Source of the DNA: Nocardia neocaledoniensis
Lineage (GTDB): Bacteria; Actinomycetota; Actinomycetes; Mycobacteriales; Mycobacteriaceae
Length of the DNA stretch: 64,000 bases
Direction of reading: 5' to 3'
Assembly (NCBI RefSeq): GCF_003182135.1
Contig: NZ_QGTL01000008.1
Coordinates: forward strand, 248,001-312,000
The notes beneath the pieces are model-generated. The model was not told where the DNA came from, ran no database searches, and saw only the letters and a program-made list of their open reading frames with translations. Below, in pieces: positions 45,463 to 53,435 of this stretch (positions are counted from its first letter, which is position 1; each line of letters begins with the position of its first letter). Position numbers and translations under genes: made by a program.

Positions 45463-45901
45463 CGACGGGCCTCCACATCCACACCGTGTGTTCGGCGTCG
45501 TCGTCCTCGTAGAGCACGCCGACGGTCAGTTCGACCGGCATGCCGACGGCCAGGTCGTCGACGGAGATCCCGCGCACCACCTGCCCGAGGATCACCATCT
45601 TCTCCACCTCGAGTTCCACCGCGGCCACGATGTAGGGCTCGAACGGCTCGGGCGAGACGTAGGGCGGCGGCGGCTTGTAGCGGGCGTCGGCGTAGGACCA
45701 GATCCGGCCGCGCGTGGAGAACTGGTAGTCGACCAGTTCGGAGCCGTCCTTGGGGGCCGCGCACTGCGGATTGCGGCAAGCCAGCGTATTCCGGGGGAAG
45801 TACGGTGTGCCGCACACGTCGCAGCGACTCCCTTGGAGGCGTACCGCGCCGTCGTCCGCAGTGAACCAGCCTGCTACCGCGGGGCGTTGTTCTTTCTGCA
45901 C
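45455..45901 (-). CDS. Zn-ribbon OB-fold protein (DUF35 family)
   Basis: The 148-residue protein is the usual small partner of thiolase-like proteins. A rubredoxin-like zinc ribbon CDVCGTPYFPRNTLACRNPQ plus C gives four cysteines (near 32-53), followed by the OB fold (GRIWSYADARY, EPYIVAAVELEVEKMVILGQ, GMPVELTVGVLYEDD). Known complexes bind acyl-CoA at the interface. The GTG at 45901 is the best start; no ribosome site is seen and TATATC lies about 10 bases before, so the mRNA may be leaderless. A KstR-like site overlaps the promoter. Confidence 0.82.
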   Translation of the reverse strand: MQKEQRPAVAGWFTADDGAVRLQGSRCDVCGTPYFPRNTLACRNPQCAAPKDGSELVDYQFSTRGRIWSYADARYKPPPPYVSPEPFEPYIVAAVELEVEKMVILGQVVRGISVDDLAVGMPVELTVGVLYEDDDAEHTVWMWRPVDA

Positions 45902-45915
45902 CCGGCCGACGATAT

Positions 45916-45929
45916 AGGAACACGTTCTA
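45916..45929 (-). promoter_or_regulatory. KstR-like operator
   Basis: On the minus strand the site reads TAGAACGTGTTCCT, against the KstR consensus TNNAACNNGTTNNA, with only the final A different. It sits at 15-28 bases before the DUF35 gene start, over the presumed promoter. KstR controls cholesterol catabolism genes in mycobacteria, rhodococci and nocardiae, including thiolase/DUF35 pairs. Confidence 0.55.
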
Positions 45930-46027
45930 CTTTGGTGCGGAAACCCGCACCACCGGGGCCCGGCGGGCGCTACCGTGAAGCCGGAAACCACCGATGGCCA
46001 CCACCCTCGAGTCGATCTGGAGGACCG

Positions 46028-46783
46028 TTGGGCGCCGCCGCCATTGACCCGCAGACGATCTGCAACGTCACCCTCATCGGAGACCCCGACGAGACCGCGC
46101 GCCTGCGGCGACGACTGCGCCGCGGCGGCCCGGGAACCGGCCCGATCCCGTGGTCGACCGACGGTGTCGAGCACACCGTGCACCTCGCCGAACTGTCGAG
46201 TCGGGTGCCGGTCGCCGAGCTCGAGCGGTCGATCCGGGTCGCCGACGGGATCATCGCCGTCGTGCCCGCCGGCGTCCGGCGCGCGCCGCGCCTCGAATCG
46301 ATCCTGCGCATGGCCGACGATCATCAGGTCGCCCGCCTCTGCCTGGTGACCGGACTCGACCATCCCGGCGCCGATTTCGACCGCTGCGTACGCGTCATCG
46401 CCGACATCCGCGGCGCGGTGCCGGTGGCCGTGCATTCGCCGATGGGCGCGGGGGCGGGGTTCGCGGGCGTGATCGACGTGGTGCCCATGTGGTCGCTCGC
46501 GCCGATGGCCGCCGAATTCTTCGGTGACCACTGGGCTGTCGCCGAGCGGCGCTACCGCGACCTGGTGCGCGCCGTGCTGGAACAGGACGGCGCCGAGACC
46601 GGGATTCCCGCCGAACAGCTGGTCGACGGCATCCGCCGCCTCACCCACATCGGCGAAGCGGTCCCCGTGCTCTGCGACGGTGACCCGGCCGTCGACGATG
46701 TCGCCCCGCTCCTGGACGCCATCGTTCGCTATCTCCCCTCGCCCCTGCACGTCTGGCAACCCGAGCACTCGCTCGACTGCTGA
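46028..46783 (+). CDS. EF-G-like protein limited to a degenerate G domain
   Basis: The 251-residue protein aligns by eye with domain I/G' of elongation factor G: GVEHTVHLAELSSR, AELERSIRVADGIIAVV, RLCLVTGLDHPGADFDRCVR, GAVPVAVHSPMGAGAGFAGV, VIDVVPMWSL, and GEAVPVLCDGD with PLLDAIVRYLPSPLHV. All GTP motifs are lost: G1 reads GDPDETARL instead of GHxDxGKTT, the DTPGH region reads AELSS, and NKxD reads TGLD. EF-G domains II-V are absent. TTG start with GGAGG five bases ahead. It is divergent from the DUF35-thiolase operon. Function unknown; the frame is intact, so it looks like a maintained pseudoenzyme. Confidence 0.65.
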   Translation: MGAAAIDPQTICNVTLIGDPDETARLRRRLRRGGPGTGPIPWSTDGVEHTVHLAELSSRVPVAELERSIRVADGIIAVVPAGVRRAPRLESILRMADDHQVARLCLVTGLDHPGADFDRCVRVIADIRGAVPVAVHSPMGAGAGFAGVIDVVPMWSLAPMAAEFFGDHWAVAERRYRDLVRAVLEQDGAETGIPAEQLVDGIRRLTHIGEAVPVLCDGDPAVDDVAPLLDAIVRYLPSPLHVWQPEHSLDC

Positions 46784-46909
46784 GCCACCACCTGCGCGAA
46801 ACACTCTGTGCGGCCGCTTGTTCGGTGTCCTGCCTGGTAGACCCGCCGCGCAGGTCGTTCCCGGTACGATCGCGTTGCGGTGGCCGGTCGTCGCGGACAG
46901 GGGTGGAGC

Positions 46910-47752
46910 ATGAGTTCTGAGACCGAGGCCCGGGCAGGAGTGGACGGGCGTCCTGTCGCGCTGTGGGCCACGCTCGCCGTCGTCCTCGGCGGTGCCTTCG
47001 TCCTGGCTCCGCGGTGGCTCGCCGGGAGCGTGCCGGGCGGCGGCATCGGCGACGAGGGCGATGTGCGGAACGCGCTGCGCGCGGGCTTCGTCGAGTACTG
47101 GGGCTCCGGCGATCGGGCGCTGACACCCGCGCTGACCGCGACCGTCGAATACTGGTCGCGCTATCACCTGGCCAAGGCGGTTCTCGCCGGGCTGTTGGTG
47201 ATCGTCCTCGTGGCGCTGGCTGTCCAGCTGTGGCGGGCGTTTCTCGTGGCCGAGCGCCCGGTCCGGCTCGGAATGGTGAGCGCTCTGGTGACGCTGCCCG
47301 CGTTGTTCGTGGTGGTGGCGACAATGGCCAATATCCAGGGGGTGGTCGCGCCCTACGCCTCGACGCTGCCGATGATGACCGAACCGCCGGTCGACCCGGC
47401 CCTCGCCGGGGTCCTGGATCAGCTGGTCGCAAATCTCGAGGCCGCGGTACAGACCGACGCCGCGATGCTGCCCGCGGTGACGGTCCTGCTCGACGACTTC
47501 GTGCTATATCACCAGGCCATGATCGTGATCGCCTGCGGTACCGCCGTCGCGTTCGCCGTCGCCGGTGCCCTGCTGTGGCGCCTGCGCGCGCGGGCCGGCG
47601 CGGGGGATCGACGGGCGCGCCGGACCTTCGCCGCGCTGGCGGCCGTGACCGGCGCGGCCGCGGCGGTCTCGGCGGTGGTGGCGCTGGCGAACATCACGAC
47701 GGTGGCCGATCCTGCGCCCGCGCTGCTGGCGCTCTTCGCGGGCAGCTGGTGA
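46910..47752 (+). CDS. Four-helix membrane protein of unknown function
   Basis: The 280-residue protein has hydrophobic segments at about 24-44 (LWATLAVVLGGAFVLAPRWL), 90-112 (AVLAGLLVIVLVALAVQLW), 125-145, 205-225 and 245-265, with an external loop after helix 1 and a second one with the PMMTEPPVDPALAG stretch. No motif is recognised. The ATG has GGGGTGGAG ahead. It is 126 bases after the EF-G-like gene on the same strand and convergent with the EspG-like gene. Confidence 0.55.
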   Translation: MSSETEARAGVDGRPVALWATLAVVLGGAFVLAPRWLAGSVPGGGIGDEGDVRNALRAGFVEYWGSGDRALTPALTATVEYWSRYHLAKAVLAGLLVIVLVALAVQLWRAFLVAERPVRLGMVSALVTLPALFVVVATMANIQGVVAPYASTLPMMTEPPVDPALAGVLDQLVANLEAAVQTDAAMLPAVTVLLDDFVLYHQAMIVIACGTAVAFAVAGALLWRLRARAGAGDRRARRTFAALAAVTGAAAAVSAVVALANITTVADPAPALLALFAGSW

Positions 47753-47758
47753 GCCGGT

Positions 47759-48562
47759 TCAGGCGAGCATCTCGTCGTCGCCGCCGAACTCCTGGTGGTA
47801 GCGCTGGGCGCGGGCGAGCATGCGATGGATTCCCGCGATCATCCGCTCGGCGGGCAGCGGTTCGGCGATGATCGGGTCGCCGGTTTTGACGTAGTAGCGC
47901 CCGTCGTCGTAGTCCATCCACCAGAACGCCCGGCCGGGGCTGGGCCGCGCGTCGACGGCGGGCCCGGAGAACGCCGAGATCTCACCGAACGCACGGCGTT
48001 GGCGATGGAAGATGCGGTTGAGCTGCTCGGCGGAGCTGAGCCTGCCCGCGCGGTACTCGAAGTGTTCCTCCTCCGCCGCGAGCTGCTCGCGCCGCACCTC
48101 CACCGACGGCTTCGTGCCCGGCTTCGCGCGCGGCAGCGCGGCGACGGTGAGCGCGGCGACCTGCCCCGCGGTGCAGTAGGTCAGGGTGACGTCCCCGCCC
48201 GTGTCCGCCGCGGTGCCCGGCGCCTGCGCCAGCGTCGCGCCCCGATTGCCGCGAATCGCGCCGTGGAAGCGAATGATGTTCGAATCATCCTTGCCGACAA
48301 ACCCTTTGGACTCGACCCTGGCGTCGGGGTCGAGCAGTACGGTCAGCGCGTGCTCGATCGCCGGATCGTATTTGCGCAGCAGGCTCTCGACGGCGGCCTC
48401 GCGATGCGCCTTCAACGCGTCGAACTCGGCGATGTCGGTGCGATATTGCAGGGGGTAGGGGAGCCGGTCGCGCCCGTAGCCGGACCACAGGATCTCGAAC
48501 TCGGAGCCGGTGAACTCAGCGTGCTGCACTGTCGCGGTCTCCACCGATCTCGACACCCACAC
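47759..48562 (-). CDS. EspG-like ESX secretion-associated chaperone
   Basis: The 267-residue protein resembles the EspG family, cytosolic chaperones that bind PE/PPE-type cargo of type VII secretion. The family-like N-terminal pattern FTGSEFEILWSGYGRDRLPY is followed by LQYRTDIAEF, a central beta part (SNIIRFHGAIRGNRGATLAQ) and a helical C-terminus ending in a charged tail. No membrane segment is seen. Other ESX-accessory-like genes follow on the same strand after 48.7 kb, but no core ESX gene (eccB, eccC, eccD, mycP) is within the window. Confidence 0.65.
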   Translation of the reverse strand: MWVSRSVETATVQHAEFTGSEFEILWSGYGRDRLPYPLQYRTDIAEFDALKAHREAAVESLLRKYDPAIEHALTVLLDPDARVESKGFVGKDDSNIIRFHGAIRGNRGATLAQAPGTAADTGGDVTLTYCTAGQVAALTVAALPRAKPGTKPSVEVRREQLAAEEEHFEYRAGRLSSAEQLNRIFHRQRRAFGEISAFSGPAVDARPSPGRAFWWMDYDDGRYYVKTGDPIIAEPLPAERMIAGIHRMLARAQRYHQEFGGDDEMLA

Positions 48563-48699
48563 ACCCTCTGACGCCCGGTCCGACCGCCGTCCGTACCCGT
48601 TTCCGCACTGTCATCTCGACCTATCCCCTCCTGGCATAGACAGCAGCGCTCGTCTCGAGCGGTGACGGCGGTGTCGAGTCTAGTCGGTGGCGTGCTCCC

Positions 48700-49215
48700 T
48701 CACTCGGCCGCGCAGGGGGCGGTGGAGGTGATCGAGAACCGCACTTCCCGCTTCGGCCCCGCCGTCTCGCGCCACGACGAGATCGAGAATCCTCTGGCGT
48801 CGGTGTAGGTCTTGCTCATCGGATCCTGGGCCGGGTTCTGGCTCGGGGTGAAGGTGTAGCCGCGCGCGGTCATCGCCGCGAGGTTGGTCAGCGCGCGATC
48901 GATGAACTCCTGCGGCGGGTCGATCACGGTCTGCTCGTAGCGCGGCCGCCACGGCGGACCGGCGGCCGCGATGTCGGTCATCTTCGATCGACAGCCCTGG
49001 CTCGCGTCGACCGTCGCGGGGTCGACGGTGACGGGCTCCGGCCAGGCGAGCGAGAAGTTCTCGGCGACGATCGGCCGGGCGGCGGCCACGGTGAGGCCGG
49101 TACCGGCCAGGACGTCCTCGTTGTGCGGACCCTTCTCGCCGTTGAACGTCTCCTCCGGCGAACAGCTCGTCAGGGCGACCACCGCGAGAGCCGCCAGCGC
49201 GACGCCGGCCCTCAT
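48700..49215 (-). CDS. Probable lipoprotein
   Basis: The 171-residue protein has an N-terminal signal with lipobox LTSC (Cys 18), so it is likely lipid-anchored outside the membrane. The mature part shows SLAWPEPVTVDPATVDASQG and RSKMTDI, then YEQTVIDPPQEFIDRALTNL, and ends with a Cys pair pattern (CRSK and PCAAE). The family is unknown to me. The start overlaps the DUF1023 gene stop as ATGA, so it belongs to the same operon. Confidence 0.65.
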   Translation of the reverse strand: MRAGVALAALAVVALTSCSPEETFNGEKGPHNEDVLAGTGLTVAAARPIVAENFSLAWPEPVTVDPATVDASQGCRSKMTDIAAAGPPWRPRYEQTVIDPPQEFIDRALTNLAAMTARGYTFTPSQNPAQDPMSKTYTDARGFSISSWRETAGPKREVRFSITSTAPCAAE

Positions 49216-51062
49216 CGGATCCCGATCCTGGCACCGGGGCCGGGATTGTCGGTGATCCGGGGATCGGCGTAGGGGTCGAGCTCGATGCCGAAGGCCCGGG
49301 CGGTCTGCGCCGCCGCGGCGGCCTTGGCGGCGTCGAATCCCTCCTTGGCGCCGTCTCCGTTGTCGCCCAGGCCGATATCGACGACATCGGTCTCGATGCC
49401 GCGTTCCACATAGGCGGTCGCCCCGGTGCCGGCGATGACGCCCGCGATGTTCTCGAACGCCGTCGACCGCGGATCGTTCCAATAGCCGCCGTGCCCGTCG
49501 GTGCCGAAGATGACCTCGCCTGCCTCGTGCCCGTCGCGCGCGCTCCCGTAGAACCCGGTGTCGAGCCGGATGACGCCCGGCGCCTCGTCGGGGTCGCCGC
49601 CGAGGGCTTCGGAGGCATGCGGATTGCCCGGCAGCTGAATGCCGCCGGGGACGGTGAGCCCGCCCTCGGGGTAGGACTGCACGACGCCGATCAGGTCGCC
49701 CGGCGCGGTCATCGAATAGCGCCGGACATCGGGATTCGGATTGTTCCAGCCGGTGTCGAACACGCCGGTGCCCGCTGACGACGCGTGCAGGATCCGGTCG
49801 GCGCGCAGCCCGAGCTGTTCGGCGGAGCCGACGATCGAGCCGCCGTAGGAGTGCCCCACATAGGTCACCGGGGTGCCCGGCATGCTCGTGGCCACCTCGC
49901 GGTCGATCTCGCGGCCGAACTCGACCAGGCGTGGGGACATGTCCGCGGCGAAGCGCGGGCTCGGCGCGCCGTCGGAGAGGCTGGTCAGGCTCTGCGGGAA
50001 ATCGCCCTCCATGTACAGGAACACCGGGCCGCCGGTCTTGTCGGCGAGATTCCAGGCGGCGACGTGATTGGACCCGGAGCCGTTCAGGTTCGTCGAGGTG
50101 CCGGGCACGTACACCCCGACGCCGGGCGCCCCCGACTTCATCTCGCCGAGCATCTCGATCATCCGGCCGTTGCCCTCGGTGCTGAACATGACGAACTTGC
50201 GGTCGACCATGTCCAGGCGCGGGGTCGCGGTCGCGGCGGCCGTGGTGTCGAGCGTGCCCGTGCCCTCGGGATTCGGGATGGGCGCGAGCATCGCCTCGAG
50301 CTGTTTCACGCGGGACTCATCCGGGTCGGCTTTCGCCTTCTCGGTGGTCAGCGCGTTGCGGATATTGATCTCGTTCGCTTCGACGCGCATCGCGAACGGC
50401 ACCCCGTTGAGATTGCCCAATTTCTCCGGCGCCGCGATCACCAACTGCCGCTGTGCTTCCGGGCTCAGGCCCGCGAGGAAGGTGGCGCGCTCGTCGGCGG
50501 ACATCGCGGCCAGCTGGACGGCGACCGCGTCCGGGTCGCGGACGGTGCCGTCGGGCAGGGTGATGTCGGGCTGGCCGTCGCGCATGGCCGTGAGGTCGGC
50601 CAGTGATTCCTTCAGGCTGGTGCCGAACTGGTTGTCCAGACGCTCGATCTCGTCGAGCCCACCGAAGAGGTTGAGCTGGAAGACGCCCGCCGCGCCTTCC
50701 TTGTCGGGGTCGGGGTGCGACACCCGGCCGTCGGGTTCGACCGAGAACCCTTGGCCGACAGCGAGATCCCGCTGGCCGAGCACGTAGGTCCTGGCGTGGT
50801 TCAGGCCGAGGTGGGCGTCGGCGGCCGCGTCGGCGATGCGCAGGAGCACGGTGCGCACTTCGTACCCGTGGTCGACTTCCTCATCGATGCGCCGCCCCGC
50901 GGCGTCCCTGGTGTGGCCGTGCCACGACCCGAGCGCCGAGACCGCGCGGGAGCAGTCGTCGACCGAGGCGGACACGACATCGGCGTTGGCGCGGGCGGCG
51001 TCGGCGGTGCGCTGCAGGCCCGCGAGGTTCCAGCCGTCGAGCTGGGGGATCGTGGGCCGCAT
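49212..51062 (-). CDS. DUF1023-type alpha/beta hydrolase with WXG-like N-terminus
   Basis: The 616-residue protein has a helical N-terminus (1-150; VSALGSWHGHTRDAAGRRID contains a W-x-G-like turn) and a C-terminal DUF1023 alpha/beta-hydrolase (about 250-520). The nucleophile elbow is YVGHSYGGSIVGSA, with FVMFSTEGNGRMIEMLGE and VYVPGTSTNLNGSGSNHVAA before it. No signal peptide is seen. Relatives are often encoded beside ESX-like small proteins in actinobacteria, as here, where an EspC-like gene lies directly upstream (TGATG overlap). Confidence 0.75.
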   Translation of the reverse strand: MRPTIPQLDGWNLAGLQRTADAARANADVVSASVDDCSRAVSALGSWHGHTRDAAGRRIDEEVDHGYEVRTVLLRIADAAADAHLGLNHARTYVLGQRDLAVGQGFSVEPDGRVSHPDPDKEGAAGVFQLNLFGGLDEIERLDNQFGTSLKESLADLTAMRDGQPDITLPDGTVRDPDAVAVQLAAMSADERATFLAGLSPEAQRQLVIAAPEKLGNLNGVPFAMRVEANEINIRNALTTEKAKADPDESRVKQLEAMLAPIPNPEGTGTLDTTAAATATPRLDMVDRKFVMFSTEGNGRMIEMLGEMKSGAPGVGVYVPGTSTNLNGSGSNHVAAWNLADKTGGPVFLYMEGDFPQSLTSLSDGAPSPRFAADMSPRLVEFGREIDREVATSMPGTPVTYVGHSYGGSIVGSAEQLGLRADRILHASSAGTGVFDTGWNNPNPDVRRYSMTAPGDLIGVVQSYPEGGLTVPGGIQLPGNPHASEALGGDPDEAPGVIRLDTGFYGSARDGHEAGEVIFGTDGHGGYWNDPRSTAFENIAGVIAGTGATAYVERGIETDVVDIGLGDNGDGAKEGFDAAKAAAAAQTARAFGIELDPYADPRITDNPGPGARIGIR

Positions 51063-51352
51063 CAGCGGGGGCTCAGCTTCCCGATCTCGTCCGCGATCGC
51101 GCCGTCCGCGGCCTGGATGTCGGCCGAGAACCTGTCCACGAGATCGGCCAGGGTGGTGAACCTGGTCGCGATGGCGGTCATGGCCTGCTGGGCCGGGTCG
51201 GCCAGGGCGCGGGCGGCGGCGAGGACATCGCTGCCGTCGCCCGTGGCCTCGCCGCTCGCCGTCCACGACAGCGCGGCGACCTCGCCCGCCTCCCGCCGCC
51301 ACGCGGTGGCCAGCGTCGCCAATTGATCAGGTTCCACACCCAGCGTGCTCAC
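51062..51352 (-). CDS. Small ESX-associated-like protein (EspC/DUF2580 type)
   Basis: A 96-residue helical protein, STLGVEPDQLATLATAWRRE then EVAALSWTASGEATGDG, and a second helix ending DAIADEIGKLSPR-like. Size and helix-turn-helix hairpin layout match EspC-like ESX-1-associated proteins. The GTG at 51352 has AGGGGG ahead. The stop overlaps the next start (TGATG), which gives the operon order EspC-like, DUF1023 hydrolase, lipoprotein. Confidence 0.6.
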   Translation of the reverse strand: MSTLGVEPDQLATLATAWRREAGEVAALSWTASGEATGDGSDVLAAARALADPAQQAMTAIATRFTTLADLVDRFSADIQAADGAIADEIGKLSPR

Positions 51353-51443
51353 GAATCCCCCTGCCGCGCGGATCGGTCTCGTCGTGAAGGTTGGACGGGC
51401 CACGCGAAGCGGGGGTTCCATGGTGTGACATGAGTCACATGAA

Positions 51444-51893
51444 CTACACGGAGGCGGGCTGGTCCTTCGTCGCGGTCGCGTGCTCGCACACGCACTCGCG
51501 GCAGGTGCCGAAGATCTCCAGGGTGTGGCTGACGTCGGTGAATCCGTGCTCGCCGGCGATCGCCTCGGCCCACGCCTCCACCGTCGGGCCTGCCACCTCG
51601 ACGGTGCGGCCGCAGTGGCGGCACACCAGGTGATGGTGGTGGCCGCTGGAGCACTGGCGGTAGACCGATTCCCCCGAGTCGGTGCGCAGCACGTCGACCA
51701 TGCCCGCATCGGCCAGCGACTGCAGGGTCCGGTAGACGGTGGTCAGGCCGATGCCCTCGCCGCGTTTGCGGAGCTCGTCGTGGAGCTCCTGGGCCGAGCG
51801 GAATTCGTCGATGTCGCCGAGCAGCGCCGAGATCGCGCTGCGCTGACGAGTGCTGCGAACTCCGACCTGCTTCGCGGCGGGATTGTCTGCCAA
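51444..51893 (-). CDS. zur: Zinc uptake regulator Zur (Fur family)
   Basis: The 149-residue Fur-family repressor senses zinc. The HTH reads RSTRQRSAISALLGDIDEFR, then GLTTVYRTLQSLADAGMVDV. The metal site HHHHLVCRHCGRTVEV gives two cysteines, and CRECVC near the end completes the structural zinc site. The TTG at 51893 is preferred: GAAGGG lies 7 bases ahead and it starts 4 bases after the smtB stop. An ATG at 51926 would overlap smtB by 29 bases. The smtB-zur pair is the known zinc-control unit of mycobacteria (Rv2358-Rv2359). Confidence 0.9.
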   Translation of the reverse strand: MADNPAAKQVGVRSTRQRSAISALLGDIDEFRSAQELHDELRKRGEGIGLTTVYRTLQSLADAGMVDVLRTDSGESVYRQCSSGHHHHLVCRHCGRTVEVAGPTVEAWAEAIAGEHGFTDVSHTLEIFGTCRECVCEHATATKDQPASV

Positions 51894-51897
51894 CGGT

Positions 51898-52248
51898 TTA
51901 CCCTTCCTCGGCGTGGGCGACGGCATCGATGACGATATGCGCCAAGTGGTCGTCGACGAGTTCGTAGAGCACCTCGCGGCCCGAGCGTTCGCCGTGGACG
52001 ACGCCCGCGGACTTGAGAATGCGCAGGTGCTGGCTGACCAGCGGCTGGGTCACCCCGAGCGCGTCGACCAGCTCGTGCACACAGCGCGGCGACTCACGCA
52101 ACTGCAGCACGATCGCGATCCGCACCGGCGCGGCCAGCGCGCGTAACAGCTCACCCGCGTCCTCGAGCACCTGGCGGGCGGGAACCGTCGCCGGGGCGGG
52201 GGAGTGATACGGGCTGTGCGCGTGGGCGGCCGTGGCATCGGTGGTCAT
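51898..52248 (-). CDS. smtB: ArsR/SmtB-family zinc-responsive repressor
   Basis: The 116-residue protein has a His-rich N-terminal stretch (AAHAHSPYHSP) and the ArsR winged helix (LRALAAPVRIAIVLQLRESP, CVHELVDALGVTQPLVSQHL then RILKSAGVVHGERSGREVLY). The C-terminal HLAHIVIDAVAHAEE provides alpha-5 metal ligands (D/H..H..E). High zinc would release it from DNA and allow zur expression. Two palindromes lie just upstream of its start. Confidence 0.9.
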   Translation of the reverse strand: MTTDATAAHAHSPYHSPAPATVPARQVLEDAGELLRALAAPVRIAIVLQLRESPRCVHELVDALGVTQPLVSQHLRILKSAGVVHGERSGREVLYELVDDHLAHIVIDAVAHAEEG

Positions 52249-52261
52249 CAACCAACTCCTT

Positions 52262-52304
52262 AATGGAAACCGATGCCATTTTGACATGCAAAAGTGCGCA
52301 TGTC
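52262..52304. promoter_or_regulatory. Palindromes upstream of smtB-zur (metal-regulator operators)
   Basis: AATGG-9-CCATT (52262-52280) and GACATGC-8-GCATGTC (52283-52304) are two adjacent inverted repeats within 60 bases of the smtB start. They also face the promoter-distal end of the minus-strand membrane gene. They are the natural candidates for autoregulation by SmtB. Confidence 0.55.
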
Positions 52305-52328
52305 GAATGTGGCGCGCTGAGCCGGCGA

Positions 52329-53243
52329 TCAGCACCCGCTCTCGGTGACGATCGGCGCGTTCGGGTCGAAGTACTTCTCCGAGGCCTGCGACTGGCCGCC
52401 GGTCGTGATCGGTGGGTTGCTGTAGTCCGGGGCGAGGAATCCCTTGTCCGACAGCGCGCAGTTGACCGGGAACGCGGAGCCGCGCACCTCGGCGATGTAC
52501 ATGCCCTGGGATTGCGCGTCGTAGGCCGGATCGGCGAACCATTCGTAGTCGATCTCCCAGCGGTCGACGACCACGATGTCGAGCGGACCGGTGAGCGCCG
52601 CCGGTTCCGGATGGTCGAACGCGTAGGCGACGAGATAGTTCGTGCGAACGGTCAGCTGACCACCCGCGCCGACGATCGGCGTCATGGTGCCGGTCACCCG
52701 CGGCGTCGACGGGAGCAGGGTGAATCCCCGCGCGATCTTGGCCGAGACCCACCAGGTCTCGGCCTCGTTGCCCGGCCGCAGCTGGGCGCGCACGTCCTCG
52801 GCCGCGACCGTCGACAGCTGTGCCAGCACCGGTTCGGCGTCGTGGGTAGCGAGCACGTGCCGGTTCAGTCTGGCCGCGATGATCAGCTGACGGACCCGTT
52901 CCATGACCATCGCGACCTGGTCGGCGGCAAAGGGCCCGACCTGGGTGGGCGGCGGCGCCACGATCCCGGCCTCGCCTTCGGCCCAGCTCGCCGCGGGCGT
53001 GTTGTCGTAGGGGCGGGACAGGTCGACCCGCGCGCGTTCGGCGACCGTCGGGGTGAGCGTCGTCGCGGACTCGGCGGCGTGGCGCTCGATCACCTTCAGT
53101 CCGAAGAGGGCGAACAGGATCAGCATCGTCGGCATCAGCAGCACCACGGCGACGCTCTGCACGCGCCGGCGGCTCAGCCACGGGCGCCGCGTCAGGCGCG
53201 CGGTCTCGGCCGCGTCGAACGGATCTGGCGGCAGTTGGTACAT
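52329..53243 (-). CDS. Single-pass membrane protein of unknown function
   Basis: The 304-residue protein has a short cytosolic N-terminus (YQLPPDPFDAAETARLTRRP), one membrane helix near 38-58 (VAVVLLMPTMLILFALFGL) and a large external domain (VERARVDLSRPYDNT...; TWWVSAKIARGFTLLP; VVVDRWEIDYEWFADPAYDA). It ends ...VTESGC. The layout is like actinobacterial proteins encoded near ESX or Mce loci, but no family is recognised. ATG at 53243; a GTG one codon earlier is possible. Confidence 0.55.
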   Translation of the reverse strand: MYQLPPDPFDAAETARLTRRPWLSRRRVQSVAVVLLMPTMLILFALFGLKVIERHAAESATTLTPTVAERARVDLSRPYDNTPAASWAEGEAGIVAPPPTQVGPFAADQVAMVMERVRQLIIAARLNRHVLATHDAEPVLAQLSTVAAEDVRAQLRPGNEAETWWVSAKIARGFTLLPSTPRVTGTMTPIVGAGGQLTVRTNYLVAYAFDHPEPAALTGPLDIVVVDRWEIDYEWFADPAYDAQSQGMYIAEVRGSAFPVNCALSDKGFLAPDYSNPPITTGGQSQASEKYFDPNAPIVTESGC

Positions 53244-53435
53244 CACGAACCCCCCGGTTCGAATCGGGCGGTCATGCCCTGGTCTCACTGTCCCTCTATT
53301 GAAGAACATTCATGGACACAAATCCATGGGCGTCGGGCCGGCGGCATTCGCCCGTGCGGTGCAAAAGCGTTTGGCCGGTCCCGATACGCTTGTCGGCAAG
53401 TACTGTCCGACTCCCTAGGGATGGAGAAATCTCGC

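Noticed and set aside
52263..53435. An upstream extension of the glyS frame by about 390 codons
   Set aside because: This part is antisense to the membrane protein gene, and the family begins at KVDTVANLAKRRG just after the GTG at 53436.
53244..53435. A T-box or glycine riboswitch ahead of glyS
   Set aside because: The 190-base gap has only a small inverted repeat. No T-box core (TGGNACCGCG-like) or riboswitch core was recognised.
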